In this document: one piece after another, positions 44,784 to 57,481 of the stretch | How positions within the stretch are numbered: the stretch's first letter is position 1 | Layout: each line of letters starts with the position of its first letter | DNA from: Tamarix chinensis | Taxonomy: Eukaryota > Streptophyta > Magnoliopsida > Caryophyllales > Tamaricaceae | Length of the DNA: 64,000 bases | Assembly: GCA_030549775.1 (NCBI GenBank) | Contig: CM060175.1 | Location: forward strand, 105,455,422-105,519,421 | Direction of reading: 5' to 3' | Notes under the pieces: generated by a model | Told to the model about the DNA's origin: nothing | What the model saw: the letters and a program-made list of their open reading frames with translations, nothing else | The model's database searches: none | Made by a program: the position numbers and the translations under genes

Positions 44784-47384
44784 AATACTGTGTTTTGGTT
44801 GATAGCGCATCATATTTACCACCTTTATCCTTGTTTATTTTTTTCTGTTTTGGTGGTTTGATGCCATAAAATGCATCTTGAATTGTATTTAGAAAGTGTA
44901 GCTGTCAAAAAAGGACATCCATCGCACATTTGTTGAGGACCGCATCACCTGATATGATTTTCTACTTGAATCCCACATTTTCAATATAAGTTTTCCGTCC
45001 TATAAGATTACAAAACAGAAAATAAAGAGTAGCTCACGCCATCAGACATAATTAGTAGTTAACACAGGCAGTGAGAAACAAAGACAGAAGAGCTTCCATC
45101 CCGTCCGGCCAAAACAATTACATCCAGAAGAGTATAAAGAGGGTCGACAACATATTGTTGTTTTCTGATCTACAGCCTCAAGTAAGCTCCAACAACATCA
45201 TTCACACGTGTCCGATTCAGAGGGCATCAAAGGGTCCTCATCAAAACTAAAAAAATATCTTAAAAATAACTTAGAAATAAAGTTACAAGTAATTGCTATC
45301 ATATACACATTACAACCTTAGCGCATTGCATGATAGATATTTCCAAACCTATTTCTATGTACAAATATATCGTAGAAAGAGGAAACATCGCCAACATCGT
45401 AATTCTGCAATTTTTTCATCGCCATAGTTTTTAGCTTTGTTATGCTCCACACATCCCCTTCCAAATATTAACATATGTTAAGCGTGGCTCCAACGAGAAA
45501 TAGAAATAATGTCTGGAAGGCTGGAACCTGAGGGAACACATGTCAGTAAAATCAAGATTACTAAGAAAGCAATTAGCATCTTCGTGCAACTAGATTGTGA
45601 TGGAACCATAGCTAGCCGTATCAGAATGTACATTGGAAAGAAACAGCAGGTCATAGATTCAAGCAATCAGGACTGCTGAACATCGATTTCCTTTGCAATG
45701 CTTTTTGTTCAAGCAAAGTTTGATCAGCCTCACGTTCTCAAGGAGAGTTCAAATGAGGTAGAGTCATCTGTCATCTATCACCACATACTCTATGAGGCCT
45801 TTTGCTTGTTTACACAAAGGGAAGATGATATATGGGAAACTAACCAACATATTTTCCTTGAGAGTGTCACTGGCTGAAAGAGATTTGTGGATGTCCATGA
45901 ACACATGGGAGGATGGCGAATTGGCGATCTGGATTTTGTAATTGGCAACGTCTTATCAATAATGCAGCTTCAAATCATGGGAGGGAAAAAGCCAAAGAGG
46001 TTTACTTGCCACAACAGTGTATGAAATATGAAAAGCAAAAAATTGTGAGATTTTTCAAGTAGAAGATGTCTGCATGAGCCACGTTGGGGAAGTTTGGGGA
46101 ACATGTTCATTTGGCAAATGATTTTGTGGCTCTCACTTGTACATAACTTCTTTACTATCAATGAAACACATTTTTTCAAATTAAGGAGGGGGGGGGGGGG
46201 AAGATGATATATGGGAAGGAGACAGCCTGCACCAAATACTATATTATAATCATGCTCCAAATATTGGAAGAAAAATACAGGAGGGACCGGCATACAAGCT
46301 AACCTTAAAAGGTTGAAGGGGTGGTATCCGTCCATGTGTTCATAAAATGATATAAAGTAAAACAACAAACATTGAGAGGATTTGGACTGGTCAAGATATA
46401 CACATCCTCACCTCTACTATCTTCTGGGCTAGTAGTAGATTGTTTTTGAAATATCCACACAATACCTCTCTTTTTTGTTTTTTTTTTGGGGGGGGTGGTG
46501 TTCAAAATGGGGGCTTAAGGTACTCAGATCCCTTTGTCTTAACCACCATCCCCCAAAGATGCCCAATGGGAGGCACTTGAAGACTTTCTATTGGCAGTGG
46601 TTGCACAAAGTTGAAACCTACTGACAGTCAAAAGGACCAAGATTGATGATGCAAGGTGGGTGTCTACTTCTTATAACACCATGTGAGTGCCAATCTTGAC
46701 AATACGTGGAGTCCCTCATATCTGGCAACTAATGATGACTACTGCTCATACCAACAAACCAAAGGCAACATCGAAAACAGTCATTTAGCTGTGGCTATGG
46801 CGGCATAATGTGGGCAAATGAGTAAAGGATGACTTGATAATAGTCAAGCAAGGTACGTGGCTAATTGGTAACACTGGAAGTGGTAAATCAGAAGCAGCAC
46901 ACAGATGGCAGACCATGCCAAAACTAACCACATCTTGTCCAACATCATAGTGCCGTGACAGTTAAGCATGATATGTGAAATACCAAAATCATTCCTATGT
47001 CATAGAATTCGTCATCGACCAAAATCTTGGACATTGCTATCCATATTTAGACAGTAGTTAGATAATAACCGGAGGTAGCAACAATTTCAGTTCTCAAGTG
47101 CAGATCACCCAATCATTTCTACCAAGCCAAACATGCGGCTAAATTCACTTGATTTTGAACTGTCAGTGGACATTGCTGTCTCTTTCTGCTATAGCTTCTT
47201 CACTTCTCCACACACCGCACTACTCATATACTTTATTGAACTCAAAGATACATAAATGCAATGAAGATATTAGTTTTTTCATATATATCCAGTGGGAAGG
47301 AGCCAAATTTTTTGACAATAAGGAGCGAAGTGCCTCAAAGAAAAATTTACAGATTATATACAATCAGGAGAGAAGAAATTACCT
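44784..47384. other. Region between convergent DUF1995 and ATG18f genes
   Basis: The two genes converge here, so it should hold both 3' untranslated regions. Composition is moderately AT-rich with short frames only, none resembling a known protein. Poly-G tracts (46187-46201 and about 46488-46498) are present. The 3' untranslated region of ATG18f could contain introns; sequence alone does not show it. Confidence 0.4.
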
Positions 47385-50300
47385 TTAGTCAAACACATCA
47401 CCCTCATTTTCATCCTGATTCTCCATTTTCAAGGCTTTGTTGGTATTATATACAAGCTTGAGTTGGGACTCTGCCTCTAAGTGCATTCTATCTCTACTAT
47501 TTACAGTCTCGAGCTGTGACATTATCTGAGGGCCATCATTGCTATTTACAGAGCCCTTCTTAGTATCGCCTATCATTGAAAGGCCATTCCCTATATCTTC
47601 AGAGCCATCGTGTGATATAGACATCCCTGCACTATGCTCGGTCATTTTATCAAGGGAACAAGAGCTGCTCCTACTTGAAAGGCTGTTACTCTGGCTCAGC
47701 CCAGGCACCTGTTGCACTGGTTGCTGTTGATTCATGCAATCTGAGGTAACAACCCTGTGTGTGGAAGGAAGCATCACAAATAAACAAAAAGAAAACTACA
47801 AATGAAAGGAGGGCAGGATAAAAGCAATATTTACAATAAATCAATCTCCTAGGGGAAATGGAATCAGAAGAGTAACAAACATCAACAGACAAAAGACAAG
47901 CTCTATTGCAATGCAACTTTTTTTTTCTCCATGGTTGGGTGGTTTTTAGGGGAGGGGGGACAAACAATCATCAGCATACCTTGTGGGTTGGTACTTCGGA
48001 TTTTGAAGATAGTCAAACACAGGTATTAAGTTTTTGGACCTCGCTTCGATCATGCGAGTTGGAATTTCCTCTATCTTGGCCTCCCCGCCAGAAACAATGT
48101 CTTCATCTATTTGGATACCGTTAGCCACCATTGCTTGGAAGTAAATCTGCAAATATTAAAGACAAAAAGCCCAAAAAACACATTCAATACATAAATGGAT
48201 TAGAAATGCTTCAGTAGGATGATCACATAAAAAGGTAATACCTGAGATTTCACCCATAAAGGGACTTGAGGCTGATGCATTTGCAATTCAGCTTCTGAGG
48301 TATAAAAATGATGTCTTTCTTCAGGATTTACCTTTATTCTGCGAGTCATACAACTATCCACAGGATAAATACTGTTACCCTTCCTGCTTGCCTCAGGAAA
48401 GACTTTACTACAGTCAGCATTCCCATTCTCACCATAAATGTCTATGACTTCTTCTCTTTCTCTTCGATTATGCTTCTGACATATATTCCACTTCTGAATA
48501 GCCTCAACAATTAATCTGGAATCACACCCAGTGTTTGCCAATTCATATGCAGGGCTTGACCCGTTAACACTATCCAACCCAGTAGAAACTCGTAATTGGT
48601 ATTGGATTAAACTACCAGAAGGGGAAAAAACCAGAAGATGGTACTTTGCTTTCATTGTGCACATCTGTCTATGCACATCACTGCCTTTGCAATGGTGGAA
48701 TGAAGCAGCAATGGCACCTGATAGGGAATTAACTTTCCCTGCAGCAGCAGCCGCCGCCCCACTAACAGTGCCCCTCCAACCATTGCTCCCATTTCTTATC
48801 CTACTGACAACAGATAAGGTAACAGGGGGACCAGATGGATATAGGGTTTGCTGATTAACATCTGACATGGATGAAGAGCGAATAGCAGATTCTTGGGAAT
48901 CACAAAGTGGACTATGATCAAAACTAGCATCAGCAAACTGAAGACCAACGGCTCCTCCAGATGGAGAGATAGCGAACAAATGATTTGTTCCCCTTGAGGA
49001 ACTTATCATAATCCACCGACTATCATCACTGAAACTGATGTCTTGTATGACCTGAAAATCCAAACAGCAAAGCCGATGAGTCTTCTCACATTAGAAATAA
49101 TCAAGGGAAGGTGAGCGAAAAAAAAAGACTCAAATACAGTTCGAGGACCTGAACTTCTCACAACAGTAGGATACTACATGTCTAGTAGTAGGCAGTCTTG
49201 CATGGAAACGGGAATGGAGAAGAGGAAAAGGGAACGGGAAGATACCAAAAAAGGGCAATTGTTTGACCTGTGAAGTACATTTGTGTAGGATTGTAAACGA
49301 ACAGAGCCGGCTAATGAGCTTTCTAGGCTTGGCTCGACTCATTCAATTCGTTTACTAAACAAGCTGAGCTAAGCACAAATAATTTGGGCTCGAGCTCGTT
49401 TACAACGCAAAAACTTGCTAGTTCGGCCCATTTACTACGAAAGTTCGTAAGCTGGCTCGGCTCATTTTTAAACGAGCAAAGCCCAAGACTTATTTTTAGG
49501 CTCATGTTTTAAACAAGTCAGGCCCAAGCCAAATTGAATTGACTTATTTACAGCTTTACATTTGGGTACGTTTTGAAGAAACAAGGACGGAAAAATGTTT
49601 CCAGGAGGGGGACAGTGGGTAAAACAGAGATTTCGTGCATCAGCATTGGTTGGTGATTCATCTAGTTTTGACACACGTGACATAGTGAAAAAAGAAAAGA
49701 AAAGGTGCTGATTATTTTTATCATTTTTTACATATGCTAGCGTATATCTCTGCAAAACATTATGTAATAAAATTTATATATATGATCAAAATACTTGCTG
49801 AAAAATATATCAAGGCCCTTATTTCATTGTAAAAAGGTTTAGGTCCTGAAACTTGCCCTCAAAGTATACTTAATCCCAAAAAAATTATAAGCTAAGAAAG
49901 ATTATTAGATCTTACAGCATTTGTCAATCCACGCTGCAGCTTATACAGATGCACATACGAGTTGCTTGCATCACAAGAAGAGGAACTCCCAGGAAGTCCA
50001 GGCATTATGCGGAACACATTGATATTATGCCCTTGAATTGAAGCAGTCACCAACAATGTCCCACTGGGATCAAAACACAATGCCGAAATTGGGCTCTTAT
50101 GCGCTCTAAACTGAGCAATCACAGATTTGCTCACAACATCCCTCACGATAACCTACAGAACCATTCAAAGAGGCAACTAAGAATCTGAAAGTAAACATTC
50201 GTTAACACTTTAACATCTAAGTCCAGGATGCAAGCTGAAGAGAGTCGCCATGCAAATTTAACTGGTGTCACTAGAAGCAAACCTAAAGCTGCTGAAATGC

Positions 50301-52777
50301 CATCTAATCAAAATTGCAGATTCTTATAGGCTATGGTGAATAAAGATAAGCTACCCTGATGCAACATGGACACAATATAATAAAACAAAAAAAGAGATAG
50401 AGATAGAAAAGGCTCCAGGAAAATAATAATTAAGGAATGGAATGCATACCATTCCAACATTTTCAGCACCCAGAGAAATGCCATTAATGATTCCATTTGC
50501 TTTCCGGTTGCTGCCCCCTGATTGCACAGAGTGATTTGCATCAGGCATCAGCTCAGAGCAGTAGCGAGACAGTTTCTTATATCCCATGTCCCCAAGAGTT
50601 GCTATCCCTGCAGCAAGCTGCTTGCTAGACTCCTTTGCATAGTGCGCAACCAGGCTTCCATTTGATCCTGGGCTAGGAAAGCTTGCTGATTGTGTTAAAT
50701 GCTGTGGACTGACATGACCAGAATCTGAGAGGATAACTGGATTCCCACTATATGCCATCCACCTAGGACCAACAGCAAGTGGTCCACAACCCATACTCCT
50801 AGAGCCTGGAGGAGAGGTAACAACAGGATTGGTCACAATTGTATATTCCCTCTCTAAAGTAGCAGCATTGAAGCAGTGTATCTGCAATATACATAAAAAT
50901 TTGCTAAGAAATGGCAAATACAATTACTATCTTATGCCAATTATATTAGTGGGGATAATATTACCTGAGCAGCTTGAGAAACAGCAACTACTCGAGAACT
51001 TGACCTTACAGAATAAACAACCGATCTGAACTTCAAAACATGCACATAAGATTGAGATCTGAGAGAATAGAACCGAACAATAGAAGGGCCAAGGCAACCA
51101 TTAACAGGGTCATGGAAATTTGAAAAGCTACCATTACAACGGCCATTAGTTCCATCCTGAATATTACTTCCATTAGGTGCAAAACCATCTGCACACACTA
51201 CCAGCAATGGCCGGATGTCAAAAAACTTGTCAGGAGGCATCCCCGATGATAAAGGCTTTGGCAGCATTTGCAAAAATGAAATAGGACCATCATGCCTGGA
51301 AACCAGGTCACGGACATTATGTGCTTCCTCCACGTCCCATACTTGGAAACCAGACCGACAACCCAGCAACAAAATATGCCGAAAGATACCTTCACACTCT
51401 AACTTGTCAAAACCAGCCCAAAGCACCTTCATTTACAGAGAAAAAATCAGATTTAGCAGAAAGAAGCTCAGTGTGCACAATATTAAATGTCAGCACTTCT
51501 AGCCAAGTAAATACTAAATAGGACCAAGATTCTCTTTCACTTGAACCAGTTTGTTTGTCCTTCCTGTTGGGCCCCTTTTTTTAGGCAGGGGAGGGGGATG
51601 AGTTGTGTTCTGTGAGACCAAAATCAATCATTACTGCCATAGAATCCATATGAAGTTCAAAGAACAAAATGCCTTAAGTTATCAGGACACTGGTGCTAAC
51701 AGGCATTCTCATGCTTACAAATACATAGGAGAGACCAGGGTGTACAATTTCTAAACCACTGATTCTGCTAGTATAAGTAATTGTTCATACCAGAATTCAG
51801 AACAATCACACTCAATTCTCAAGCAAAAAAATTAAGGATTCAAGCAAATCAAAGACACTTGGGACTACTCGTTAACTCGTAGCATATTGCATGGTACACC
51901 ACTCGGATGGTCTTAACATTGTCAATAGATGACAAATGCTTGCATCAGAAATAGCTGAACTTAAATATAATACAATTTAGAGATCCACGCAACTCTTAGC
52001 TAAATGATCCGCAATATAAGTGGTTGTTGCGTTTTTTCTTTTTCTTTTTTTTTTCTTTTTTGAAACAAAGCAGGAGACACATTATTTCAGGCTTCTTTTG
52101 GTAAATCAGATTAATTATAATTACTGAATAATCGTTGGTTCAGTGTCTTTGATAAATCAGATCAATCTGCTTCTAGCAGATTATTCTCATATTAAATAAT
52201 CTAGTAGGATTCGTATTCTTTTCACTCAAAACTCTTATTTCGTTTTATTGCAGCAGCCTTGACTTACCAAGAATTTATGTTACCTTCGCGACATTGTCCA
52301 TAAATAATCTACAATTTACCGAACAGTATCATGCAATATCTCTGAATTTTATTCATCTCACCTTCAGTCCATCAATTTATCTTACCAAACTAAGCATACG
52401 AAAATCACAATGCTGTCCAATTTCACAGAATAAAGACCTCCAACAGCCGAGGGATGGCACCAGCACTTCCACAATTTAAAGCTATATATTTATTCACCTA
52501 ACCATAACTGATTAATCAATTGACGAGCCCCAATACATTGCTCTTTCCTCGAAATCAAATCTAACCATACCTGATCACGGCGAGTATCATCATCCTTATC
52601 CACAACAGCAGAAGCCGCTGATCGAACCGTGGAAGCAACAGTTGAAGCACCAGAAGAAACAATCCTCAGATAATTTGAGAAGGTCCGGAACGAGCTTGGA
52701 ATAAATCCATTAGCTCGACAAGCAGCGGCTGTTCCTCCCGCCGCTCCAGGTTTCTGGCCATCATTCCTCATCCCCAT
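47385..52777 (-). CDS. ATG18F: Autophagy-related protein ATG18f (PROPPIN/BCAS3 type)
   Basis: Seven coding exons on the minus strand: 52777-52571, 51426-50965, 50881-50450, 50152-49916, 49051-48242, 48146-47980 and 47754-47385. All splice sites are GT-AG and the frame is continuous, giving 894 residues. The start at 52777 opens MGMRNDGQKPG; a second Met two codons on is possible. Then GFIPSSFRTFSNYLRIVSSG, seven-bladed propeller segments (WAGFDKLECEG, HILLLGCRSGFQVWDVEE, VRFYSLRSQSYVHVLKFRS, GPLAVGPRWMAYSG, AHKSPISALCFDPSGTLLV, ASIQGHNINVFRIMP) and a BCAS3-type C-terminal half (IQDISFSDDSRWIMISSSRG, SVVSRIRNGSNGWRGTVSGA, PEERHHFYTSEAELQMHQP). The segment order and C-terminal motifs match Arabidopsis ATG18f better than ATG18g or h. 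ATG18 proteins bind PI3P on autophagic membranes; here the FRRG lipid-binding motif is LQRG (439-442), as in this subclass. Confidence 0.95.
49260..49560. mobile_element. Probable transposon fragment in ATG18f intron 4
   Basis: Intron 4 (49052-49915) holds a stretch rich in repeated GCTCGAGCTCG, GGCTCGACTC, GGCTCGGCTC and CGTTTAC motifs in both orientations (for example 49387-49405 and 49450-49475). Such GAGCTCGAGC-rich blocks are common in non-autonomous plant DNA transposons. GTAAACGAAC (49291) and TTATTTACAGC (49542) could be worn inverted ends, but I find no convincing target duplication. Confidence 0.45.
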
Positions 52778-53750
52778 GAGTAGAAGGATCAAATATCAGA
52801 GAGCAAAGCAGCGATAAAAGCAGATGCAGAAATAGACTCTTCCTGTGTTAATCTTCCGGGTTCTACTTCAACCATAAGATGTTCCTCTCCAATTAATATC
52901 GCCAACACCTAAGCAACAAACTCCAGCAGCCTTCAAACTTTCCCAGCTCAGTTACAAGGTCCCTCCATTATTGAATCGAAACAAATTCAAAATCGAGCAA
53001 ATACAAAAGCGTTCCGAGTTTTCGCTCTTCTTCGATTGATTTTCACCCTCAAATCCGTCGTTTTGTAAAATTTCCAATCACAGATATGAAATTCAAACTA
53101 TCTTAAACATGAAATCATAACCTAATCTTAAAAGAATTAATAGTCTACACGATTAGTTTTTGTTTTTTGTATGAACGAAGAAAAAATAATAATAATCAAT
53201 AAATTTTATACAGTTATATGAACAAAAGGAACAAATATTTAGAATGATACAGGGGTTGAGAGAAAATAAAAATATTTACAATCGAATTTTTATAAAAAAG
53301 ACATTCGATCTTCGATTCTTTATGGGGTTTGCAGAAACGGATTAGAACTCAAGCAAGTTTACTTACGTAAAGAGAGAGGGAAGGTTCTAGTCTTCTAGAG
53401 ATAGAAAGAGAAATAATTGGAAACTTTACTTTTTTTGTGACGATCGGATAACGAAGAAGAAGAAGAAAGGGAGAAATATTTATTTAACTGTTTAATAAGA
53501 AAGACTCGCCTTCTTTCCTAATCTTTTAACCCTTTTATTTTCGTATTTTATTTTATTATTCTTTCAACGAAACGAAAACCTCCTCTCACGTCTTCTGTCT
53601 TCGTTCAGTAGTACCAAATCGCAGTAGTTTCTTTATTAATATTAGTTTATCTTCCGCATTTACTTCTGACTTAAAAATAAGAAAAAGATGCGGCATATTT
53701 TAGGATTTCAGAGGAGAAAAAAAAAAAAAAGATGAGTTGTACTAACCTAG
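52778..53750 (-). promoter_or_regulatory. 5' leader and promoter region of ATG18f
   Basis: Upstream of the ATG18f start on the minus strand. It is pyrimidine-rich on the coding strand in places (for example the complement of GAAGAAGAAGAAGAAAGG at about 53453-53470), as plant leaders often are. The leader may contain an intron, but I cannot place its ends with confidence. Confidence 0.4.
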
Positions 53751-54010
53751 AGCTCGTCTTTAGCCCGCTTGCCAATGACGGAGGTGACCCCAACGAAACT
53801 GATGGTCCAGCCAAATGATTGGATGACACTAGTTACTAGTTAGTCGGAGGAATTGAGGGAGTTGCATCAGACGGCGAGGGACGAAGAGGTGTACGGGAAG
53901 GAATATGATCCTGTTTAACACGGCAATGTTTTGCTGCAGTGCAATGGAATCTCGAGGGTGTCTCCGACACGGCTCCTCACGTCGTCGGGTAAGTTGGGTT
54001 TAGCCCACCT
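53751..54010 (+). other. GC-rich gene-like island, unidentified
   Basis: A sharp GC-rich patch in AT-rich surroundings. From the ATG at 53774 the plus frame reads MTEVTPTKLMVQPNDWMTLV, meets a stop, then SEELRELHQTARDEEVYGKE with acidic and basic residues, then another stop. It looks like a broken coding fragment, but I recognise no family. Confidence 0.35.
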
Positions 54011-55670
54011 ACAAGGCTACAACAAGAGGCGGTCGCGAAATTTTGAATTACAATTTACGTATAATATATTAGGTTTTAATTATAATATATTATGTAAGAT
54101 ATATTAGGTTTTTATTTTATTTTATAGTATAATTTCTTTATTTTTAATTATAATTTTATTTTATTCTTATTTAATTAAATAAGTAAATGTATTTTTTATA
54201 ATGATATAATAGTAAAAGCAAATAATTTTTTACAATTTTCTAACTAGTACTAGTAGATAAATCTAAAATTGGATCAGATTCAAATGATTGAATTTGTCAA
54301 AAATAGAGATCAAAGACTGGACCAATTACTAACTGATCCTAGCTCATACCAATTAGATAATTTTAGATTTCAGTTAGATTGGACAGATTAAGATCAAATT
54401 GCATCTTAAAACTTTAAACTATTCTTAAATTAAAAATTAAACCATTAAAATTACTTGTCACTGCACACTATTCTTAAAATTGTTTTTCGTTGCCGCATGT
54501 TTGATACTTCATTAAATCATACAAGGTATGTGTAATTTTATTTTATTTTTGTATTATAACATTTTGTATTCATCATTTAGTTGGGATAACAATAAAGGAC
54601 ATAAAGATTAAAAAAAATGCTTAACAATCAACAAGTATATTTGAGAAAAACTTAACATTGAAAGTATTCTTCGGTAACCACAAATCCAAGTCCAACCTTG
54701 AACTAAAGGAGTGTGTATCAAACTATCAGATATGGATTGAAATATTCTAGGTCTTAGATTGGAAAAGCTCGATGCCCGAATTTTATAAAATTATAGATTG
54801 ATGAGTGACCTAAAATCATATAGGTCTCTAGCCTGCTTTTTGCACATTCCTACTAGTAGGCACTTGTCAACATGACTAAAAGTAGAAAGAAAATTAGTAT
54901 TTATTAATATCAATCAAGTTGTATATTTTGTATTTAATGCACTAATGATGCTATTTTAGGAAAGAAATTAACATTTTAATAAATGTTCATGGGCATTTGT
55001 TAGTAAAATAAAATTTTTATCCATAATTTAATAATTCTTAGTATACACATAAAAACCCATCACCTTTAACAAAGTATTTGGTGCACAACACAACATGCTT
55101 TTGGTTTGTGCATGTTGTGGAGAAAATTGAGGTAAAGAAGAGGTTTCTATGAGAATATGGGCGGGTCATATTAACCAATACAAATCGTAATTTTCCTTGT
55201 TTTCACCTGGCGGCTTTTTTTAGCAAAACAGATTAGGTTATTCATTTTTGATAAAAAAAAATTTGGGGATATTATATTCATTTTTACTCTACAACATTTT
55301 TTTATGTTTGGGGGGTTTGTACAAATATGAACATCATAATACAAAATCTGGTCATCATGGAACTTAGGCAAACCTTTTTAAATACATTTCCTCTCTTTCT
55401 ATTTTGTTCTCTTATTTAATTGTAACAGAACTACTGATTTGTGTGATCTTGTTTAGAGAATTTGTCAATTCTTTTTATAATCATATGATTGCATGAGTAA
55501 ATATTTCTAATTTTCTATAATTGTTCTATTTTAATTGATTTATTACTTGCTTTCAATTATCCTGTGATTTTCAATTACTGTTAAGATCCAATCCTATTTG
55601 ATGGTGATCAGCGAGTTATATTACAATATGGTATATGGTCTTGTTTGATGGTGATTAGCGAGTTCTACTA
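54011..55670. other. AT-rich intergenic sequence, includes a probable copia 5' LTR end
   Basis: Mostly featureless. The last part should be the 5' LTR of the copia relic, since the primer site follows at 55676; CTACTACA ending at 55672 would be its CA terminus. A local duplication (GATGGTGAT-AGCGAGTT-TACTACAAT) is present at 55599-55632 and 55646-55674. Confidence 0.4.
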
Positions 55671-55675
55671 CAATC

Positions 55676-57335
55676 TGGTATCAAAGCCTAGTTGTTAGGG
55701 TTGATATGTTATTCGGTATAGCTTCCATAGGATTTGATATTGAGAAGTTCGATTTGTCAATTTTGGAATGTGGGAATTGAAGATGAGGGCAATCTTGATT
55801 TAGAATTATTTGGAGAAAGCCTTCTCCAAGAAATTGAATAAGCCAAAATTGGTGATGGATGAGAGATTTGAGGAGATAGATTTAAAGGCCCTATCTAACA
55901 TATAGTTGTACATGTCTAATAAGGCTTTTTGGGGGGGAGTGGCAAAGGAATCAATGGTTGTTTCCTTGAGTTGAAGCTCGAGTATCTAAATATGGCAAAG
56001 TCTGTGGTAAATCGTCTATTATTGAAGAGTTAGCTTCTTAACCTAAAATTTTGTGAAGGTCAATCCTTAAAATTCCATTTAGATAAGTTTGATTCTATTG
56101 TGATGGATTTTCAAAACATAGATATCAGGCTTGATGATAAGGATTTGACTATAACATTATGTGTTCTTTGCATGCAAGTTTTAAGCATTTCTGTAAAACA
56201 ATGTTGTATGAAAAAGATGAGTTAGTTCCTAAGGATGTGAAATTTTTCCTGCTATAATGGAAGTTGGTTGAACATCATTTGGCTGGTAGTAGTGCTCCCA
56301 GAGAATCACATAGTGAGAGACTTATATCTAGGGAGGAATCAAGAGTGGGGGTATGGTAATCGTAAATAGTCCATATCTAAGTCGTATAATTGGTACAAGA
56401 ATTTTGTGTGTCATAGGTGTCACAAAATGGGGAATCTTAGAAAGTTGTGTTCTAATAAAAATCTTGGTGCGAAGTCAAATGAGTCATCTAATATGAAGTG
56501 TGATGTTTTTGTTTACTAGGGCGACTGTGATTAGGATGTGTTGACGACCATTGATAAACAAACTAAGATGACAAATAAGTGGATCTTGGAATCTAGTTTT
56601 TCTTATAACAATTTTCCAAATTAGAGTTAGTTTCAAACTTATAAGGAGACTCGATATGGAGCTGTATTGATGGTTAACATTGTGGATTCCAAAGTTGCTA
56701 GGATTAGGCAGTGATGGTGATGGTGTGGTCAGGACATTTTCTAATGTTAAACATGTCCCATAGATAACCAAGAACCTCATCTCGTTGAGTTCCTTAAATT
56801 GTAATGGGTATCGGTATGTGTATGATAAACAATACAAAAGGGGTTATTGCGATGACAAAGGGGAAATAGGTTAGGATACTATATGAGTTGGTAGGTTCCA
56901 TCATTGTGGGTGCAACTGCTATAACATTAGCAAATTTGACAGACTCGGATATTATGAGACTTTAGCATATAAGATTAGACGACATGAGTGCTAGGGGATT
57001 GACGAAGCTCTACAAGAGGGGGTTACTAAATGAATAGAGTACATGTACTATGGCCTTCTATGAGCAATTTTTGTTTGGTAAGTAGTGGCGAATTAGATTT
57101 TCAACAACTAAGCATAGTATGAGGGTGTCTCTTAAGTATATCCATTTAGATTTGTAGGGTCTTGCGAGAGTAGTTTTCAAAGGATGCTAGCGATACTTGC
57201 TCACATTTATTGATGACTAGGTTGATTCACATGTTGACATACTTGATGAATCGGTCACCCAACTGGTGTCACCAAAACCTGCATGTAATTTAAACTCTTA
57301 TGTTGTCTATTGTAGAATTGGTAAATAAGGGTATA
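55676..57335 (+). pseudogene. Ty1/copia gag-pol relic (gag, zinc knuckle, protease, part of integrase)
   Basis: The primer site TGGTATCAAAGC at 55676-55687 is followed by translation fragments of a copia polyprotein of the Tork/TNT1 kind. Gag: EEIDLKALSNI, RLLLKS then LNLKFCEGQSLKFHLDKFD, FQNIDIRLDDKDLTITL. Zinc knuckle: CHRCHKMGNLRKLC (about 56410-56450). Protease-like: TNKWILESSFSYN, where the catalytic Asp has become Glu and Gly has become Ser. Then KHVP and KNLISLSSLNCNGYRYVY, and a broken GAG-pre-integrase/integrase start near 56970. Many stops and shifts. It ends at the LTR-G insertion at 57336; I do not see it resume after 62495. Confidence 0.8.
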
Positions 57336-57435
57336 TGTAACACCTCTAAAATTCACTATTGAAAAATTTCATTTTATTTAAAGAAAATAGCGGAAAAAAA
57401 ATCAAAATTCATAAATTTTGAGGATATTACCACCA

Positions 57436-57481
57436 CGCTAAGTACTAGACCGGTTTTCTCCTACTGTTCTAGTACCAAGTG
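57436..57481 (-). other. Conserved LTR stem-loop, LTR-G copy
   Basis: On the element strand the arms are CACTTGGTACTAG (complement of 57469-57481) and CTAGTACTTAGCG (complement of 57436-57448). Eleven of 13 positions pair, one a G-U, with a 20-nt loop, 100 bp from the LTR end. CGTGGTGGTAATATCC follows, equivalent to GGCGGTAATACC of LTR-C. Confidence 0.65.

Noticed and set aside
45478..46505. Several minus-strand frames of 60-130 codons downstream of ATG18f
   Set aside because: No family resemblance, no coding bias, and they overlap poly-G runs; likely untranslated or intergenic sequence.
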